A DNA stretch of 64,000 nt, from assembly GCA_049840795.1 (NCBI GenBank), contig JASGJK010000009.1:62001-126000 (forward strand). Direction: 5' to 3'. Below, in pieces: positions 25,627 to 36,125 of this stretch. How positions within the stretch are numbered: the first letter of the stretch is position 1; the number at the start of each line of letters is the position of its first letter. The DNA comes from UPXZ01 sp049840795 (GTDB lineage: Bacteria > Bacteroidota > Bacteroidia > Bacteroidales > Paludibacteraceae). Made by a program: the position numbers and the translations under genes. The notes under the pieces were generated by a model, which ran no database searches, was not told the DNA's origin, and saw nothing but the letters and a program-made list of their open reading frames with translations.

Positions 25627-27279
25627 TTATTTTTGATCTTTTTCTCGTATCTCAGTTCTACGAATTTTACCACTGATGGTCTTTGGTAGTTCATCTACAA
25701 ACTCGATAATGCGCGGATATTTGTAAGGTGCGGTAACCAATTTTACGTGTTCTTGAATTTCTTTTACCAACTTTTCTCCGGCTTTATCTTTATATTCTTT
25801 AGAAAGAATGATTGTTGCCTTTACCACTTGCCCTCTAATCTCGTCCGGAACACCGGTAATCGCACATTCAACAACGGCAGGATGTGTCATCAGTGCACTT
25901 TCCACTTCAAAAGGTCCTATTCTGTATCCTGAACTTTTAATCACATCATCGGCTCGTCCTACAAACCAAAAATAGCCGTCTTCATCTCGCCAAGCAACAT
26001 CTCCTGTATAGTAAATATTATCCTGATAGCATTCATCGGTAAGTTGTTTGTTTCGGTGGTAGCCTTTGAATAATCCGGTCGGGTATTCTTTTTCGGTACG
26101 TATAACGATTTGTCCTTGTTCGCCAACTTCAGCTGAACGTCCATCGGGAGTAAGTAAATCAACATCATAATGCGGGTTGGGTAATCCCATAGAACCCGGC
26201 TTTGGTTCTGTCCATGGAGCTGTAAAAATATCAAGTGTGGTCTCGCTTTGCCCGTAACCTTCTTTTAATTTTATCCCGGTGAGTTTTAAAAACTGATTGT
26301 AAACCTCGGGATTTAACGCTTCGCCGGCGATAGTACAGTATTTCAGCGAAGATAAATCATAACTTGATACATCTTCTCTGATCAAAAAACGGAAAATAGT
26401 AGGAGGAGCGCACAGCGAGGTTATTCTGTATTTTTCGATCATAGCCAACATACTCGCCGGCGTAAACTTGTCGTGATCGTACACAAAGATGCAGGCACCT
26501 ACGAGCCATTGTCCGTATAATTTTCCCCACACAGCTTTTAGCCAACCTGTGTCAGCTATGGTTAAGTGAAGGCTGTTTTCATTTAAATTGTGCCAATATT
26601 TAGCTGTGACAATATGTGCTAACGGATAAAGAAAATCCAGCGTTACCATTTTAGGATTACCGGTTGTACCGGAAGTAAAGCTGATAATCATAATATCTTC
26701 ACTGCTATTCTCACATTTCGACACGAATTCAGGTGCATTTTCTATTCCTTTGTGAAAATCTTCCCATCCATCAGGTACAATGCTTCCCACAGATATCAGT
26801 GTTTTTACACTCGTACTTTCGGACATAGCATCACTGATATGCGAAATAATAGGTTCTTCTCCTACTGCAATTATAGCTTTAATATCCGCGGCATTGTTTC
26901 GGTAAACCAAGTCTTTTTTTGTAAGCAAATGCGTTGCCGGAATAATGATAGCACCTAATTTGTGCAGCGCTATAATGGTAAACCAGAATTCGTAACGCCG
27001 CTTAAGAATTGCCATCACAATATCGCCTTTGCCAATGCCGAGTGTTTGAAAATAAGAAGCCGCTTGATCGCTGTATTTTTTTATATCAGCGAATGTAAAT
27101 TCACGACATTCGCCCTGATCATTTGTCCATAGCAATGCTTTTTTAGTTGGAGCTATTCTCGCCCATTCATCTATGACATCATAACTAAAATTGAAATTTT
27201 CAGGAACTATTAATTTGTAGTTTTCTTCAAAATCTTGTTGAGACGAGAATTCGACCTGCTTGAAATATTTTTCTATCAT
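25627..27279 (-). CDS. AMP-forming acyl-CoA synthetase (acetyl- or medium-chain type)
   Basis: 550 residues of the ANL superfamily. IISFTSGTTGNPKMV is the P-loop-like motif, GYGQSETTL the A5 motif, YYTGDVAWRDEDGYFWFVGRADDVIKSSGYRIGPFEVE spans the hinge, and the catalytic lysine lies near the end in LPKTISGKIRRTEIR. The family activates carboxylates as acyl-AMP and then acyl-CoA; the substrate is not determined, but overall it resembles the MACS/acetyl-CoA synthetase group. The adjacent gene, 18 bp upstream, encodes an XRE-cupin regulator, a pairing often seen for this enzyme in Bacteroidota. Confidence 0.88.
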   Translation of the reverse strand: MIEKYFKQVEFSSQQDFEENYKLIVPENFNFSYDVIDEWARIAPTKKALLWTNDQGECREFTFADIKKYSDQAASYFQTLGIGKGDIVMAILKRRYEFWFTIIALHKLGAIIIPATHLLTKKDLVYRNNAADIKAIIAVGEEPIISHISDAMSESTSVKTLISVGSIVPDGWEDFHKGIENAPEFVSKCENSSEDIMIISFTSGTTGNPKMVTLDFLYPLAHIVTAKYWHNLNENSLHLTIADTGWLKAVWGKLYGQWLVGACIFVYDHDKFTPASMLAMIEKYRITSLCAPPTIFRFLIREDVSSYDLSSLKYCTIAGEALNPEVYNQFLKLTGIKLKEGYGQSETTLDIFTAPWTEPKPGSMGLPNPHYDVDLLTPDGRSAEVGEQGQIVIRTEKEYPTGLFKGYHRNKQLTDECYQDNIYYTGDVAWRDEDGYFWFVGRADDVIKSSGYRIGPFEVESALMTHPAVVECAITGVPDEIRGQVVKATIILSKEYKDKAGEKLVKEIQEHVKLVTAPYKYPRIIEFVDELPKTISGKIRRTEIREKDQK

Positions 27280-27297
27280 AAGTCTTGGTACAAAAAA

Positions 27298-27846
27298 TTA
27301 AATAATGACAGCAAGAAAGACTACTTTTTCTCCGTTTAGTGCCTTCATTCCGTGTGGTTTAGAAGAATCAAAATAAATACTGCCGCCTTTTTCAAGAATG
27401 ATGTCGTTTCCAGCAATGTGGATTTGCATTGTGCCTTCTAATACCAAATTAAATTCTTGTCCGCTGTGTGAATTTAGTACCAACGGATGATTATTTGGCT
27501 CCACAGTCACTTCAAAGAGTTCGGCGTTATTTCCTTTAAATCCGTAAGCTAATGCTTGATATTTATACGCTTTGGAGCGTTCAACGCGGATGCCGGTGCC
27601 TTTTCTTGTGACAAAATAAGAAGACGAATAAGCGTTTTCGCCCGAAAGAAGTTCTACCGTATCAATGCCGTATCTTTTTGCCAGTTGAAATAAGAAACTC
27701 ATCGAAATGTCGTGCTCTCCGCTTTCATACGCTAAATATTGCTCTACCGATACTCCTGTTTCAGTTGCAATTGCTTCCGGCGTAAGATCGAGGGCTTCTC
27801 TCAACCCTTTTACCCGTACCGCAATTTCTTTTATATGCTCATTCAT
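27298..27846 (-). CDS. XRE-family regulator with C-terminal cupin domain
   Basis: 182 residues. A helix-turn-helix (residues 5-62; VKGLREALDLTPEAIATETGVSVEQYLAYESG) is joined to a cupin barrel (about 110-180; HSGQEFNLVLEGTMQIHIAGND and DSSKPHGMKAL). The cupin probably senses a small metabolite. Location directly before the acyl-CoA synthetase suggests local control of it; this is inference. Confidence 0.85.
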   Translation of the reverse strand: MNEHIKEIAVRVKGLREALDLTPEAIATETGVSVEQYLAYESGEHDISMSFLFQLAKRYGIDTVELLSGENAYSSSYFVTRKGTGIRVERSKAYKYQALAYGFKGNNAELFEVTVEPNNHPLVLNSHSGQEFNLVLEGTMQIHIAGNDIILEKGGSIYFDSSKPHGMKALNGEKVVFLAVII

Positions 27847-27878
27847 GAATGACGTATGGTTAAATTATTTATTATCAC

Positions 27879-28484
27879 CTAAAAAAATAATCCCGGAACA
27901 AAAACGAATATAAATCCAAGTAAAAAACCGGCTATTACTTGCCCGAGTGTATGTGCTTTGAGATAAACCCTTGAAATTCCCACTGTCCCTGAAATGATTA
28001 TTGCGGCGACAAAAAGCCAAACAGGATTTAGTGCCATTTGAAAACAGACCCCAAAAATTCCACCGGTTAGACCTCCTACACCGGTTAAATGAGCACTTAT
28101 TTTCCATTTCAGATTGATAAGCATCATAGCAAAAATAGATGCCACACAGCCGATAGGGTAAATGAGCAAGGTCATGGGTAAGTTTAAAGTTCGCCCTAAA
28201 AACAGTACCCAAAAAACATAAGAGAGAAACGAAAAGAGATAAGGTACCGTTCGCTCTTCACGTTTGGAAATAAATACATCGTGAATTTCGCCTTTTCGCA
28301 TCATCCAAGCAATTGGTAGTGCCGGTAGAATACCTGTAAACAATATTGTTCCTACTATTGCAATAAAATGATACCAAGAAGAAAACAACCTGAAAACAGG
28401 TGTTTGGAGTAAAATGATAATACCATAAAGTGGCATCAGGAGTGGCTGAAACACATACGATATGATTTTTAAAAATGTTCTCAT
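27879..28484 (-). CDS. PAP2-family membrane phosphatase
   Basis: 201 residues with about six membrane segments. The late segment SRVYLKAHTLGQVIAGFLLG matches PAP2 motif 3 (SRxxxxxHxxxDxxxG), with the usual Asp replaced by Gln in HTLGQV. Motifs 1 and 2 (KxxxxxxRP and PSGH) are not clearly present; HLTGVGGLTGG stands where PSGH would be expected. It may therefore be a divergent or weakly active member acting on lipid pyrophosphates. Confidence 0.7.
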   Translation of the reverse strand: MRTFLKIISYVFQPLLMPLYGIIILLQTPVFRLFSSWYHFIAIVGTILFTGILPALPIAWMMRKGEIHDVFISKREERTVPYLFSFLSYVFWVLFLGRTLNLPMTLLIYPIGCVASIFAMMLINLKWKISAHLTGVGGLTGGIFGVCFQMALNPVWLFVAAIIISGTVGISRVYLKAHTLGQVIAGFLLGFIFVFVPGLFF

Positions 28485-28511
28485 TAATTTTTGTTTATGT
28501 CTGCCCCCCGA

Positions 28512-28562
28512 CCCCCTAAAGGGGGAGCATTAAAAATATTTTTCCCTTTTAGGGGATTAAGG
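28512..28562. repeat. G/C-rich hairpin repeat between rpoN and PAP2
   Basis: CCCCCTAAAGGGGG at 28512-28525 is itself self-complementary, and CCCTTTTAGGGG follows about 17 nt later, giving nested hairpins. Similar CCCC..GGGG strings lie near 3752 and 31665, so it is probably a dispersed intergenic repeat, possibly terminating rpoN transcription. Confidence 0.5.
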
Positions 28563-28572
28563 GACTTATTTT

Positions 28573-30029
28573 TTATATTTCTTTTCTTAATCTCGCAACC
28601 GGTATGTTCAACTGTTCGCGGTATTTGGCAACCGTTCTTCGAGCAATTAAATACCCTTTCTCTTTTAAAAGCTCTACTAACTTATCGTCATTCAGTGGAT
28701 TACGTTTGTCTTCTTCGTCAATGCATTCCTGCATAATTCTTTTTATTTCCCGTGTAGAAACCTCTTCTCCCGAATCGTTGGTCATAGATTCCGAGAAAAA
28801 TATTTTACCGGAAAAATACCGAATTCCGTTTGGATATATTTACTGTTGCTAACCCTTGATATGGTCGAAATGTCAAATCCGGTAAGATCTGCAATATCTT
28901 TCAGTACCATTGGTCTTAAAAACGTTTCATCGCCTTCAAGGAAGTATTCTTTTTGAAAATTTACAATCGCGGTCATAGTGGTGAGTAATGTTTCCTGACG
29001 TTGTTTGATTGCATCAATAAACCATCGGGCTGCGTCTATTTTCTGTTTTACAAACATCACCGCGTCTTTCATTTCTTTGGTCTGATTGCCCTTGCTTGCC
29101 GAATAATCCTGAAACATTTCGTTGTAAGTACTGTTCACGCGGAGTTCCGGTACATTTGAATTATTCAATGATATGATTAATTTTCGTCCATCACTTTCTA
29201 CTATAAAATCAGGTATAATGGCTGACATCGACTTTTCCAACACATTTCCACCCCAAGCATTCCCCGGTTTCGGATTTAGCCTTGTAATCTCGTTTAGCGC
29301 ATCTTTTAAATTTTCTTCCGACAAGTCGAGCGACCGGAGAATTTTATCATAGTGTTTTTTTGAAAATTCTTCAAAATAATGGTAAAGAATTCGTATGGCA
29401 CTTTTTACGCTTTTGGTTTGCCCTTTTCTGTAAAGCTGCAACAACAAACATTCTCGTAAATCCGAAGCGCCAACACCAGCCGGATCAAGCTCTTGTACCT
29501 CTTTTATAAGTTTTTTCACTTCATCATCCGTAGTTTCTACGCCTGCCTGAAAAACTACATCATCAACCATTAGTTCAGCGTCTCGTCGCAAGTAACCTTC
29601 ATCGTCAATATTGCCTATGATGTATTTTATCAGAAGTTCCTGATGCTCATCCAAATCCAATAGACCTACCTGCTCCATCAAATATTCGTGAAAAGTATAT
29701 CCGGCGGAAAACGGAATATCTTCGTGCCTGTCGTCTTTGGAACTGTTGTTTGATTTGAGTTTATAATCAGGAATATCATCATCTGCCATATAATCGTCCA
29801 TATCAAAATCACTTCCATCGTTGCTGTATTCATCATTTCCGCCGTATTCATCGCTTTCATCTTGATTGTCAGAAATTTCCATACCTTCCTCCAACGCAGG
29901 ATTTTCCTCAATCTCTTGCCGAATACGCTCTTCCAATTCCAACGTTGGAATTTCAAGCATTTTGATAACCTGAATTTGGGCAGGCGATAATTTTTGTTGA
30001 AGTTTTTGCTGTAATTGCTGCTTTAACAT
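28573..30029 (-). CDS. rpoN: RNA polymerase sigma-54 factor (one frameshift)
   Basis: About 485 residues from ATG 30029 (MLKQQLQQKLQQKLSPAQI, the conserved Gln-rich start). It contains the acidic region (about 50-100), the core-binding domain with DLRECLLLQLY and LNPKPGNAW, and the C-terminal DNA-binding part. The frame breaks at the AAAAA run 28796-28800, after FGIFPVKYF; one added base restores FFSESMTNDSGEEVSTREIK. The RpoN box follows as ARRTVAKYREQLNIP. Sigma-54 directs activator-dependent transcription, but no enhancer-binding protein is in the window. Confidence 0.9.
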
Positions 30030-30131
30030 AAGTTCTAAAAAGTCTTTTTGTATAAAGTAAATTCGGTTACGCACTGCAAAGATAATCTTTTTTAATAAAA
30101 ATACAGTTACATTTATCCCCAACTTATTTTC

Positions 30132-30163
30132 TTTGAAAAATTGAATTTATTTAAGTAGCTTTG
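30132..30163 (+). promoter_or_regulatory. Promoter of the DHFR-like gene
   Basis: TTTG (30132-30135), 20 nt, TAGCTTTG (30156-30163), 25 nt before the ATG at 30188. Confidence 0.7.
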
Positions 30164-30187
30164 CATTGTGATTTAATCGGTATTAAA

Positions 30188-30742
30188 ATGGGAAACAGAA
30201 AGTTGGTTTTGTATATTGCCTCCTCGTTAGATGGTTTTATTGCAAAACCGAATGATGACTTGAGTTTTTTAGGATTGGTGAAAAAAGAAGGTGAAGATTA
30301 TGGATATGAAGATTTTATTTCAACAGTTGATACTGTAATCCTCGGACGTAAAACGTACGATTGGGTGACGAAAAATGCGCCGGAATTTCCTCACAACGAT
30401 AAAGAAACTTACGTTATAACCCGTTCAACAACAGAAAAAAAAGGAAATATCACATTTTACAACGGCAGTTTAATTGATCTGATTTTGTTGTTAAAATCCA
30501 AAAACGGAAAAAATATTTTTTGCGATGGCGGTGCCGAAATCGTCAACGAATTGTTTAAATATAAATTGATGGACGAAATGGTGCTTTCCATCATTCCGAT
30601 TATGGTTGGAAACGGGAAAAAACTGTTTCATTTAGACATTCCGGAACAAGAATTGACACTTTTATCTGCCAAAAGTTTTGACACGGGATTAGTTCAGTTA
30701 CATTATAAGGTAAAAAATATATGTACACCAAAGACGAATTAA
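30188..30742 (+). CDS. Dihydrofolate reductase family protein (RibD C-terminal-like)
   Basis: 184 residues from ATG 30188 (MGNRKLVLYIASSLDGFIA), chosen because the -7 box overlaps the longer upstream start. SLDGFIAKPNDDLSFL, TVILGRKTYDWV, ETYVITRS and IFCDGGAEIVNELF match the RibD C-terminal/YyaP-like reductase fold. These are NADPH-binding proteins often annotated as deaminase-reductases; the substrate is unknown and it is not the classical folate enzyme. Its end overlaps the DUF4268 start by 22 bp. Confidence 0.82.
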   Translation: MGNRKLVLYIASSLDGFIAKPNDDLSFLGLVKKEGEDYGYEDFISTVDTVILGRKTYDWVTKNAPEFPHNDKETYVITRSTTEKKGNITFYNGSLIDLILLLKSKNGKNIFCDGGAEIVNELFKYKLMDEMVLSIIPIMVGNGKKLFHLDIPEQELTLLSAKSFDTGLVQLHYKVKNICTPKTN

Positions 30743-31173
30743 AACAGCTGAAAAAAGAGTTTTGGGAAGGGTTTGGTGTGTTTTGCAGTAATCATCCCGT
30801 GCTTGGCAGGCGAAAAAGTAAATTTATGCTTTATAATACCAAAATGAAAGGAGTTGAGCTCAAGTTTGACGCTAACCGTGATGGTGCTTTTGTTATTTTG
30901 GAACTCAACCACACCAGCGAAGAAGATCGCCTTGCCAAATACGAGCAGTTTGAGCGCTACAAAGTGGTAATGGAGGAAGATTTTCCGCAAGGGCTGATGT
31001 GGAATTTTGCCTTTGTACGCGAAACAGGCAACGAAGTGTGCCGTATTTACAGCCAAAAAACAAGTATTGATCTCCACAGAAGAAGCGACTGGATGGCTTT
31101 TTATCGTTTTATGGCAGAAGAAATGCTGAAACTGGAACGTGCTTTCCGAAATGTGAAAGAAGCGATTGAGTAA
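30721..31173 (+). CDS. DUF4268 family protein
   Basis: 150 residues. MYTKDELKQLKKEFWEGFG at the start, NTKMKGVELKFDAN in the middle and SDWMAFYRFMAEEMLKLERAF at the end match DUF4268, a domain found alone or fused to nuclease-like regions. No catalytic motif is visible. It overlaps the upstream reductase gene, so the two are probably co-translated. Confidence 0.78.
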   Translation: MYTKDELKQLKKEFWEGFGVFCSNHPVLGRRKSKFMLYNTKMKGVELKFDANRDGAFVILELNHTSEEDRLAKYEQFERYKVVMEEDFPQGLMWNFAFVRETGNEVCRIYSQKTSIDLHRRSDWMAFYRFMAEEMLKLERAFRNVKEAIE

Positions 31174-31196
31174 AAAATATCTTAATTTTAAAAACA

Positions 31197-31577
31197 ATGC
31201 CCTTAGTTAAAATAGAACTTGCAAAAGGATTGGCGAAAGACACGTTGCTGGAATTAAAAAAATCAGTAATGAATTCTGTAGTAGAGGTATTGCAATTGCC
31301 TGATAACGACAGAAATATTCGTTTAATGGAATATGAACCGGAATTTTTCTCGATGAAAAATCCGTATGAAATATTGATTGAAATAACCATTTTTAGCGGA
31401 CGAACAAAAGAAACAAAAAAGAAACTATTTCAAACAATAGTTCAAAAACTGTCAACAATCCATATTGAAAAAGAAAACGTATTTATTGTTTTGAACGAAC
31501 AGCCATTGGAAAACTGGGGTGTTAGGGGAGGAATTCCTGCTGATGAAATTAAATTAGATGTTGATGTGAAAATTTAG
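31197..31577 (+). CDS. Tautomerase-family protein
   Basis: 126 residues. Pro2 (MPLVKIELAKG) is the catalytic residue of the tautomerase superfamily. Two beta-alpha-beta halves can be followed (residues 1-60 and 60-126), with NEQPLENWGVRGGIPADE at the end resembling the GENW-type tail of cis-CaaD-like and MSAD-like members. Substrate unknown. It is third in the short plus-strand cluster. Confidence 0.78.
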   Translation: MPLVKIELAKGLAKDTLLELKKSVMNSVVEVLQLPDNDRNIRLMEYEPEFFSMKNPYEILIEITIFSGRTKETKKKLFQTIVQKLSTIHIEKENVFIVLNEQPLENWGVRGGIPADEIKLDVDVKI

Positions 31578-31691
31578 AGTTTTCTTAAGCATCAAATGGC
31601 AAATAGGCTAAATATGTGAGTAAATACAACTACTTATAATTAACTTAAAAATCCCCAGGACTCTCTCCTTTGGAGAGGGTTGGGGCTAAAT

Positions 31692-33633
31692 ATGATAGAC
31701 CAGCCAACCATAGACCGTATTCACGAAGCCGCACGCATTGAAGAAGTGGTGGGAGATTATGTTACGTTGCGTCGTAGAGGCGTAAATATGATTGGATTGT
31801 GTCCTTTTCATGGTGAAAAAACGCCATCGTTTACCGTCTCACCTGCCAAAGGAATTTTTAAATGCTTCGGATGCGGAAAAGGAGGAAATTCTGTCCATTT
31901 CATTATGGAGCACGAACAGATTTCGTATGTGGATGCGCTCAAATATTTGGCAAAAAAGTACCACATCGAAGTCAAAGAGCGCGATTTGTCGCCCGAAGAA
32001 ATGCAGGCCAACAACGACCGCGAAAGTATGTTGCTGGTCAACGATTTTGCTCAAAAATACTTTACAAACATACTTCATCACCACGCCGAAGGAAAAGCTG
32101 TCGGACTGAGTTATTTCCACGAGCGCGGTTTCCGTGATGACATCATACAAAAATTCCAACTTGGATATTGTTTGGAAGAGCGGGATGCCTTTACCAAAGA
32201 AGCACTGAAATCGGGCTACAATAAAGATTTTCTTGTAAAAACGGGATTAACCATCGAAGGCGAAAACAATTACACTGCCGACCGTTTTCGCGGACGTGTG
32301 ATGTTTCCCGTACATTCCTTATCGGGAAAAGTACTGGCTTTTGGCGGACGCGTACTCAAAAAAGACGAAAAAACCGCTAAATACGTCAACTCACCCGAAA
32401 GTGAAATTTACCACAAAAGCAATGAGCTTTACGGCGTATTCTTTGCCAAGCAAGCCATTGTAAAACATGATCGTTGTTACCTTGTGGAAGGTTACACCGA
32501 TGTTATTTCGATGCATCAAAGCGGTATCGAAAACGTAGTGGCTTCATCGGGAACTTCGCTTACGTCGGGTCAAATCCGCCTTATCCATCGTTTTACCGAA
32601 AACGTAACGGTGATTTATGACGGTGACTCCGCGGGGATTAAAGCATCTATTCCGAGGAATTGATATGTTGCTTGAAGAAGGGCTGAATATCAAGGTGTTG
32701 CTTCTGCCTGATGGTGACGACCCTGATAGTTTTGCGCGCAAGCACAACGCTTCGGATTTTATCGAATTTGTAAATCAAAATTCTACCGATTTTATCCGTT
32801 TGCAAACCAATCTTCTGCTTGAAGATGCCGGAAACGATCCCATAAAACGGGCTGGTCTGATACAGGATTTGGTGAAAAGTATTGCCATTATTCCCAATCA
32901 AATTATCCGTGCCGAATACGTGAAAGAATGTAGTTCATTGTTGAGTGTGGCGGAAAATATTCTTACCATGAAATTTCAAAGATAAAAACCAAAGAGTTTG
33001 AGAATCGTGTAAACAAAAAACCGGAGGAAGCAAAAAAAGAAGAACCGGAGGTTAGCGCAGAAAAACAACCTGTGTCAACATTTGCCACTAAATTTGAAAA
33101 AGAGGAACAAAACATCATTCGCACACTGATAAAATTCGGTGCAAATATTTCTTTTAGAAGACGAAAACGGCAATACGTTAAGCGTGGGGCAGTATATTTT
33201 TGAAGAATTAGAAAATGATAAATTGGAATTTCAGAAAGAAATACACCGAAAAGTGATTGATGAATATAAAACCCATTCGGACGATAAAGGTTTCTCGGCA
33301 GAAAAATTTTTCCTCAATCATTCCGATTACGAAATAAGCAAACTCACTGCCGATTTAATTTCAGATAAATATACACTGAGTAAAATCCACTCAAAATTCC
33401 ACAAGGTTGAAACAGAAATTGATCGTTTGAACGAACTGGCTCCGCGTTATGTTTACGAATATAAATTAGCTATGATTTTGCAAAAGCGGAAAGATAAAAT
33501 GCTCGAAATGAAATCGGCAACTGAAAAATCAGACCAAACAGCCGTATTAGAATTAATGAATGAAATAAGGCAGATTGATTTTTTCAAAACAAAACTTTCA
33601 GAAGAATTAGACAGAGTACTTAACTTATTGTGA
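31692..33633 (+). CDS. dnaG: DNA primase (three frameshifts)
   Basis: ATG 31692 (MIDQPTIDRIHEAARIEEVV) is the normal start. The CHC2 zinc finger CPFHGEKTPSF ... CFGCGKGGN and the TOPRIM domain (LVEGYTDVISMHQ, VIYDGDSAG) are intact. Frame changes occur near 32650-32656 (one extra base before RGIDMLLEEGLNI), near 32966 (one base missing, restoring HEISKIKTKEFENRV) and near 33133-33142 (one extra base before FLLEDENGNTLS). The repaired protein is about 647 residues with a helical DnaB-interacting tail. It is essential for replication priming, so the breaks are almost certainly sequence errors. Confidence 0.9.
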
Positions 33634-33648
33634 AGTAAAATAAAGACT

Positions 33649-34887
33649 ATGACTTGGCAAAAAAACGCACAAAATGCTTCTCGAAAACTGAATTTAATCG
33701 GTGAAGAAAAAATAAAATCGATTTTGCTTCAATTGGCTGATGCTATACTTCCTAATGCCGATAAAATTCTATCTGCAAATGCGCAAGATTTAGCCGAAAT
33801 GGAAGCGTCAAACCCAATGTACGACCGTCTTTTGCTTACCGAGAGCCGTTTGGAAGGCATTGCCTCCGATATGCGCAACGTTGCCGGGCTGGCTTCGCCT
33901 TTGGGAAAAACCTTGAGCGAAACGGTGCGTCCCAACGGAATGACGCTGAAAAAAATCACCGTTCCATTCGGAATTATCGGAATAATTTATGAAGCCCGCC
34001 CCAACGTGAGTTTTGATGTGTTTTCGCTGTGTTTCAAATCGGGTAACGTGTGCGTTTTGAAAGGCGGAACCGATGCGTATTGTTCTAATTCAGCCATTGT
34101 GGAACTCATTCAGGAGGTTTTGGAGAGAAACAAAATAGATAGAAATGCCGTTCAACTTTTAGGCGCAGGGCGCGAAGCCACAGCAGAATTATTACAAGCT
34201 GTAGGCGTGGTGGATATGGTTATTCCGCGTGGTGGAAAAGGGTTGATTGATTTTGTTCGGAAAAATTCGCAAGTGCCTGTTATTGAGACTGGTGCCGGTG
34301 TTTGCCACACTTATTTTGATGAATTTGGTGATTTGGAAAAAGGAAAAAACATTGTTTTCAATGCCAAAACACGCCGCGTAAGCGTATGTAACGCGTTGGA
34401 TTGTTTAATTGTAAACGGAAACAGATTGAGTGATTTACCGCAACTCTGTATAAAATTATCAGAAAAAAATGTCATTATTTATGCTGATGAAAAAGCATAC
34501 GGAAAATTAAACGGAAATTATCCCGAAAATTTATTACAACACGCTGATGAACATAGCTTTGGAACAGAATTTTTGGATTATAAATTGGCGGTTAAAACTG
34601 TTTTAAATATAGAAGATGCTATCGAGCATATTGCTAACTTCAGCTCAAAGCACAGCGAATGCATTATTTCAGAAAACAAGGAAAACTCCGAATATTTCAC
34701 CCGCGCGGTGGATGCCGCCTGTGTTTACACCAACGTATCAACCGCATTTACCGATGGAGCGCAATTTGGGCTCGGCGCTGAAATAGGCATCAGCACACAA
34801 AAACTGCACGCAAGAGGTCCGATGGCATTGGCTGAACTTTGCACCTATAAATGGACAATAACCGGTAATGGGCAGGTGAGAGATTAA
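33649..34887 (+). CDS. proA: Gamma-glutamyl phosphate reductase
   Basis: 412 residues, full length. It reduces gamma-glutamyl phosphate to glutamate semialdehyde in proline synthesis using NADPH. PFGIIGIIYEARPNVSFDV, LKGGTDAYCSNSA, VIPRGGKGLIDFV and the catalytic cysteine in ETGAGVCHTYFD are family signatures, as is FGLGAEIGISTQKLHARGPM. proB is not adjacent; the gene follows dnaG by 15 bp. Confidence 0.95.
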   Translation: MTWQKNAQNASRKLNLIGEEKIKSILLQLADAILPNADKILSANAQDLAEMEASNPMYDRLLLTESRLEGIASDMRNVAGLASPLGKTLSETVRPNGMTLKKITVPFGIIGIIYEARPNVSFDVFSLCFKSGNVCVLKGGTDAYCSNSAIVELIQEVLERNKIDRNAVQLLGAGREATAELLQAVGVVDMVIPRGGKGLIDFVRKNSQVPVIETGAGVCHTYFDEFGDLEKGKNIVFNAKTRRVSVCNALDCLIVNGNRLSDLPQLCIKLSEKNVIIYADEKAYGKLNGNYPENLLQHADEHSFGTEFLDYKLAVKTVLNIEDAIEHIANFSSKHSECIISENKENSEYFTRAVDAACVYTNVSTAFTDGAQFGLGAEIGISTQKLHARGPMALAELCTYKWTITGNGQVRD

Positions 34888-34916
34888 GAATCAATTAGTG
34901 GTTTAACGCTCGTAAT

Positions 34917-36125
34917 CTAAATTAATCCAATCATCTTGCTGCGTGCCAGCATACAAGCTCCAACCAATCCTGTTTTGTCTCCCAATTTTGATAGTTTGAT
35001 AGAAGTGTCCTTATTTACTAAATTAAGTGAATACTTTTTCACGGCACTTCTTAATGGTAAAAATAAGTAATCGCCTGCGGCAGGGACCGTTCCTCCAATT
35101 ATCACTAATTCTGGATTAAATAGGTTGATAAGTCCGGCAATATGTTTTCCGAGAGTGTTTCCTACTTCTTCTATGAGCTCAATAGCTAAAATGTCTTCAT
35201 TCAAAGCTACGTTGATAATATCTTCCAATATAATATCTTCGTTTTTTGATATTTTTTTACTTAACGAAGAGGAGTAGCCGTTGTTTATTTTTTCTAAAAA
35301 TTTGCGATGAATATATGAACCGGAAGCGCCAGTTTCTAAGCATCCTTTTTTGCCGCAATGGCACATAACCTCGTTGTCAAACGCCGTCATATGTCCAAAC
35401 TCGCCTGAGAATCCTGATTTTCCGTAATATAACTGTCCGTTAACGATGATGCCAATGCCGATTCCCCAACTTACATTTACGAAGATGATATTTTTCTCTC
35501 CATTGACATTACCTTTTAAAAACTCTCCGTAAGCCATCGCGCGCGAATCGTTATCGATAGAAACATTAATTCCGAAACGTTCTTCAAAAATTTCGGTAAG
35601 TGGTCTTTCGTCAAAGTAAAAAAAGCTATAACTGTGTCCGGATTGTGTGTTTACCCGCCCTGATATATTGATGCCGATACTTAATATCTTTTCGCGCGGA
35701 ACAATCGCGTTTGTAAGAAAATCATTAATGATTTCGGAAAGTTGATCAAAGCTCTCGTGCGTATGGTCCATCCTGAAAGGAATATCCATCTTTGAATCGA
35801 TAATCTCTCCCTTAAAATTGATAAGTCCTATATTAACACGAAACCGTTTGATATCCACGCCTACAAAATAACCGGAGTTTTCATTTAATCCGTAAATATT
35901 CGGACGTCTTCCTCCGTTTGTTTCTTGCTTGCCAAAATCGACAACGAATCCTTCTTCAATCAGCTCGCCTACCAATTTTGTCACGGTGGGAATACTTAGG
36001 TTCATTTCTTTTCCTAAGTCTGCCAATGTGTTTTCGCCATTATTGATATAATAACAAATGATGTCTTTTTTCAAATAGGCACTTTTTGTACCTGAATTGA
36101 TTTCTTGTATGAAGCGTAGAGACAT
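34917..36125 (-). CDS. ROK-family transcriptional regulator
   Basis: 402 residues. An N-terminal winged helix (about 15-75; GENTLADLGKEMNLSIPTVTKLVGELIEEG) precedes a ROK sugar-kinase-like domain: YFVGVDIKRFRVNIGLINFKG (ATP site), NVSWGIGIGIIVNGQLYYG, GEFGHM and the zinc motif CHCGKKGCLETGASG. Such regulators respond to amino sugars. It is divergent from the AGE epimerase gene, so control of that gene by an N-acetyl-hexosamine or sialic acid derivative is likely, but inferred. Confidence 0.87.
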   Translation of the reverse strand: MSLRFIQEINSGTKSAYLKKDIICYYINNGENTLADLGKEMNLSIPTVTKLVGELIEEGFVVDFGKQETNGGRRPNIYGLNENSGYFVGVDIKRFRVNIGLINFKGEIIDSKMDIPFRMDHTHESFDQLSEIINDFLTNAIVPREKILSIGINISGRVNTQSGHSYSFFYFDERPLTEIFEERFGINVSIDNDSRAMAYGEFLKGNVNGEKNIIFVNVSWGIGIGIIVNGQLYYGKSGFSGEFGHMTAFDNEVMCHCGKKGCLETGASGSYIHRKFLEKINNGYSSSLSKKISKNEDIILEDIINVALNEDILAIELIEEVGNTLGKHIAGLINLFNPELVIIGGTVPAAGDYLFLPLRSAVKKYSLNLVNKDTSIKLSKLGDKTGLVGACMLARSKMIGLI

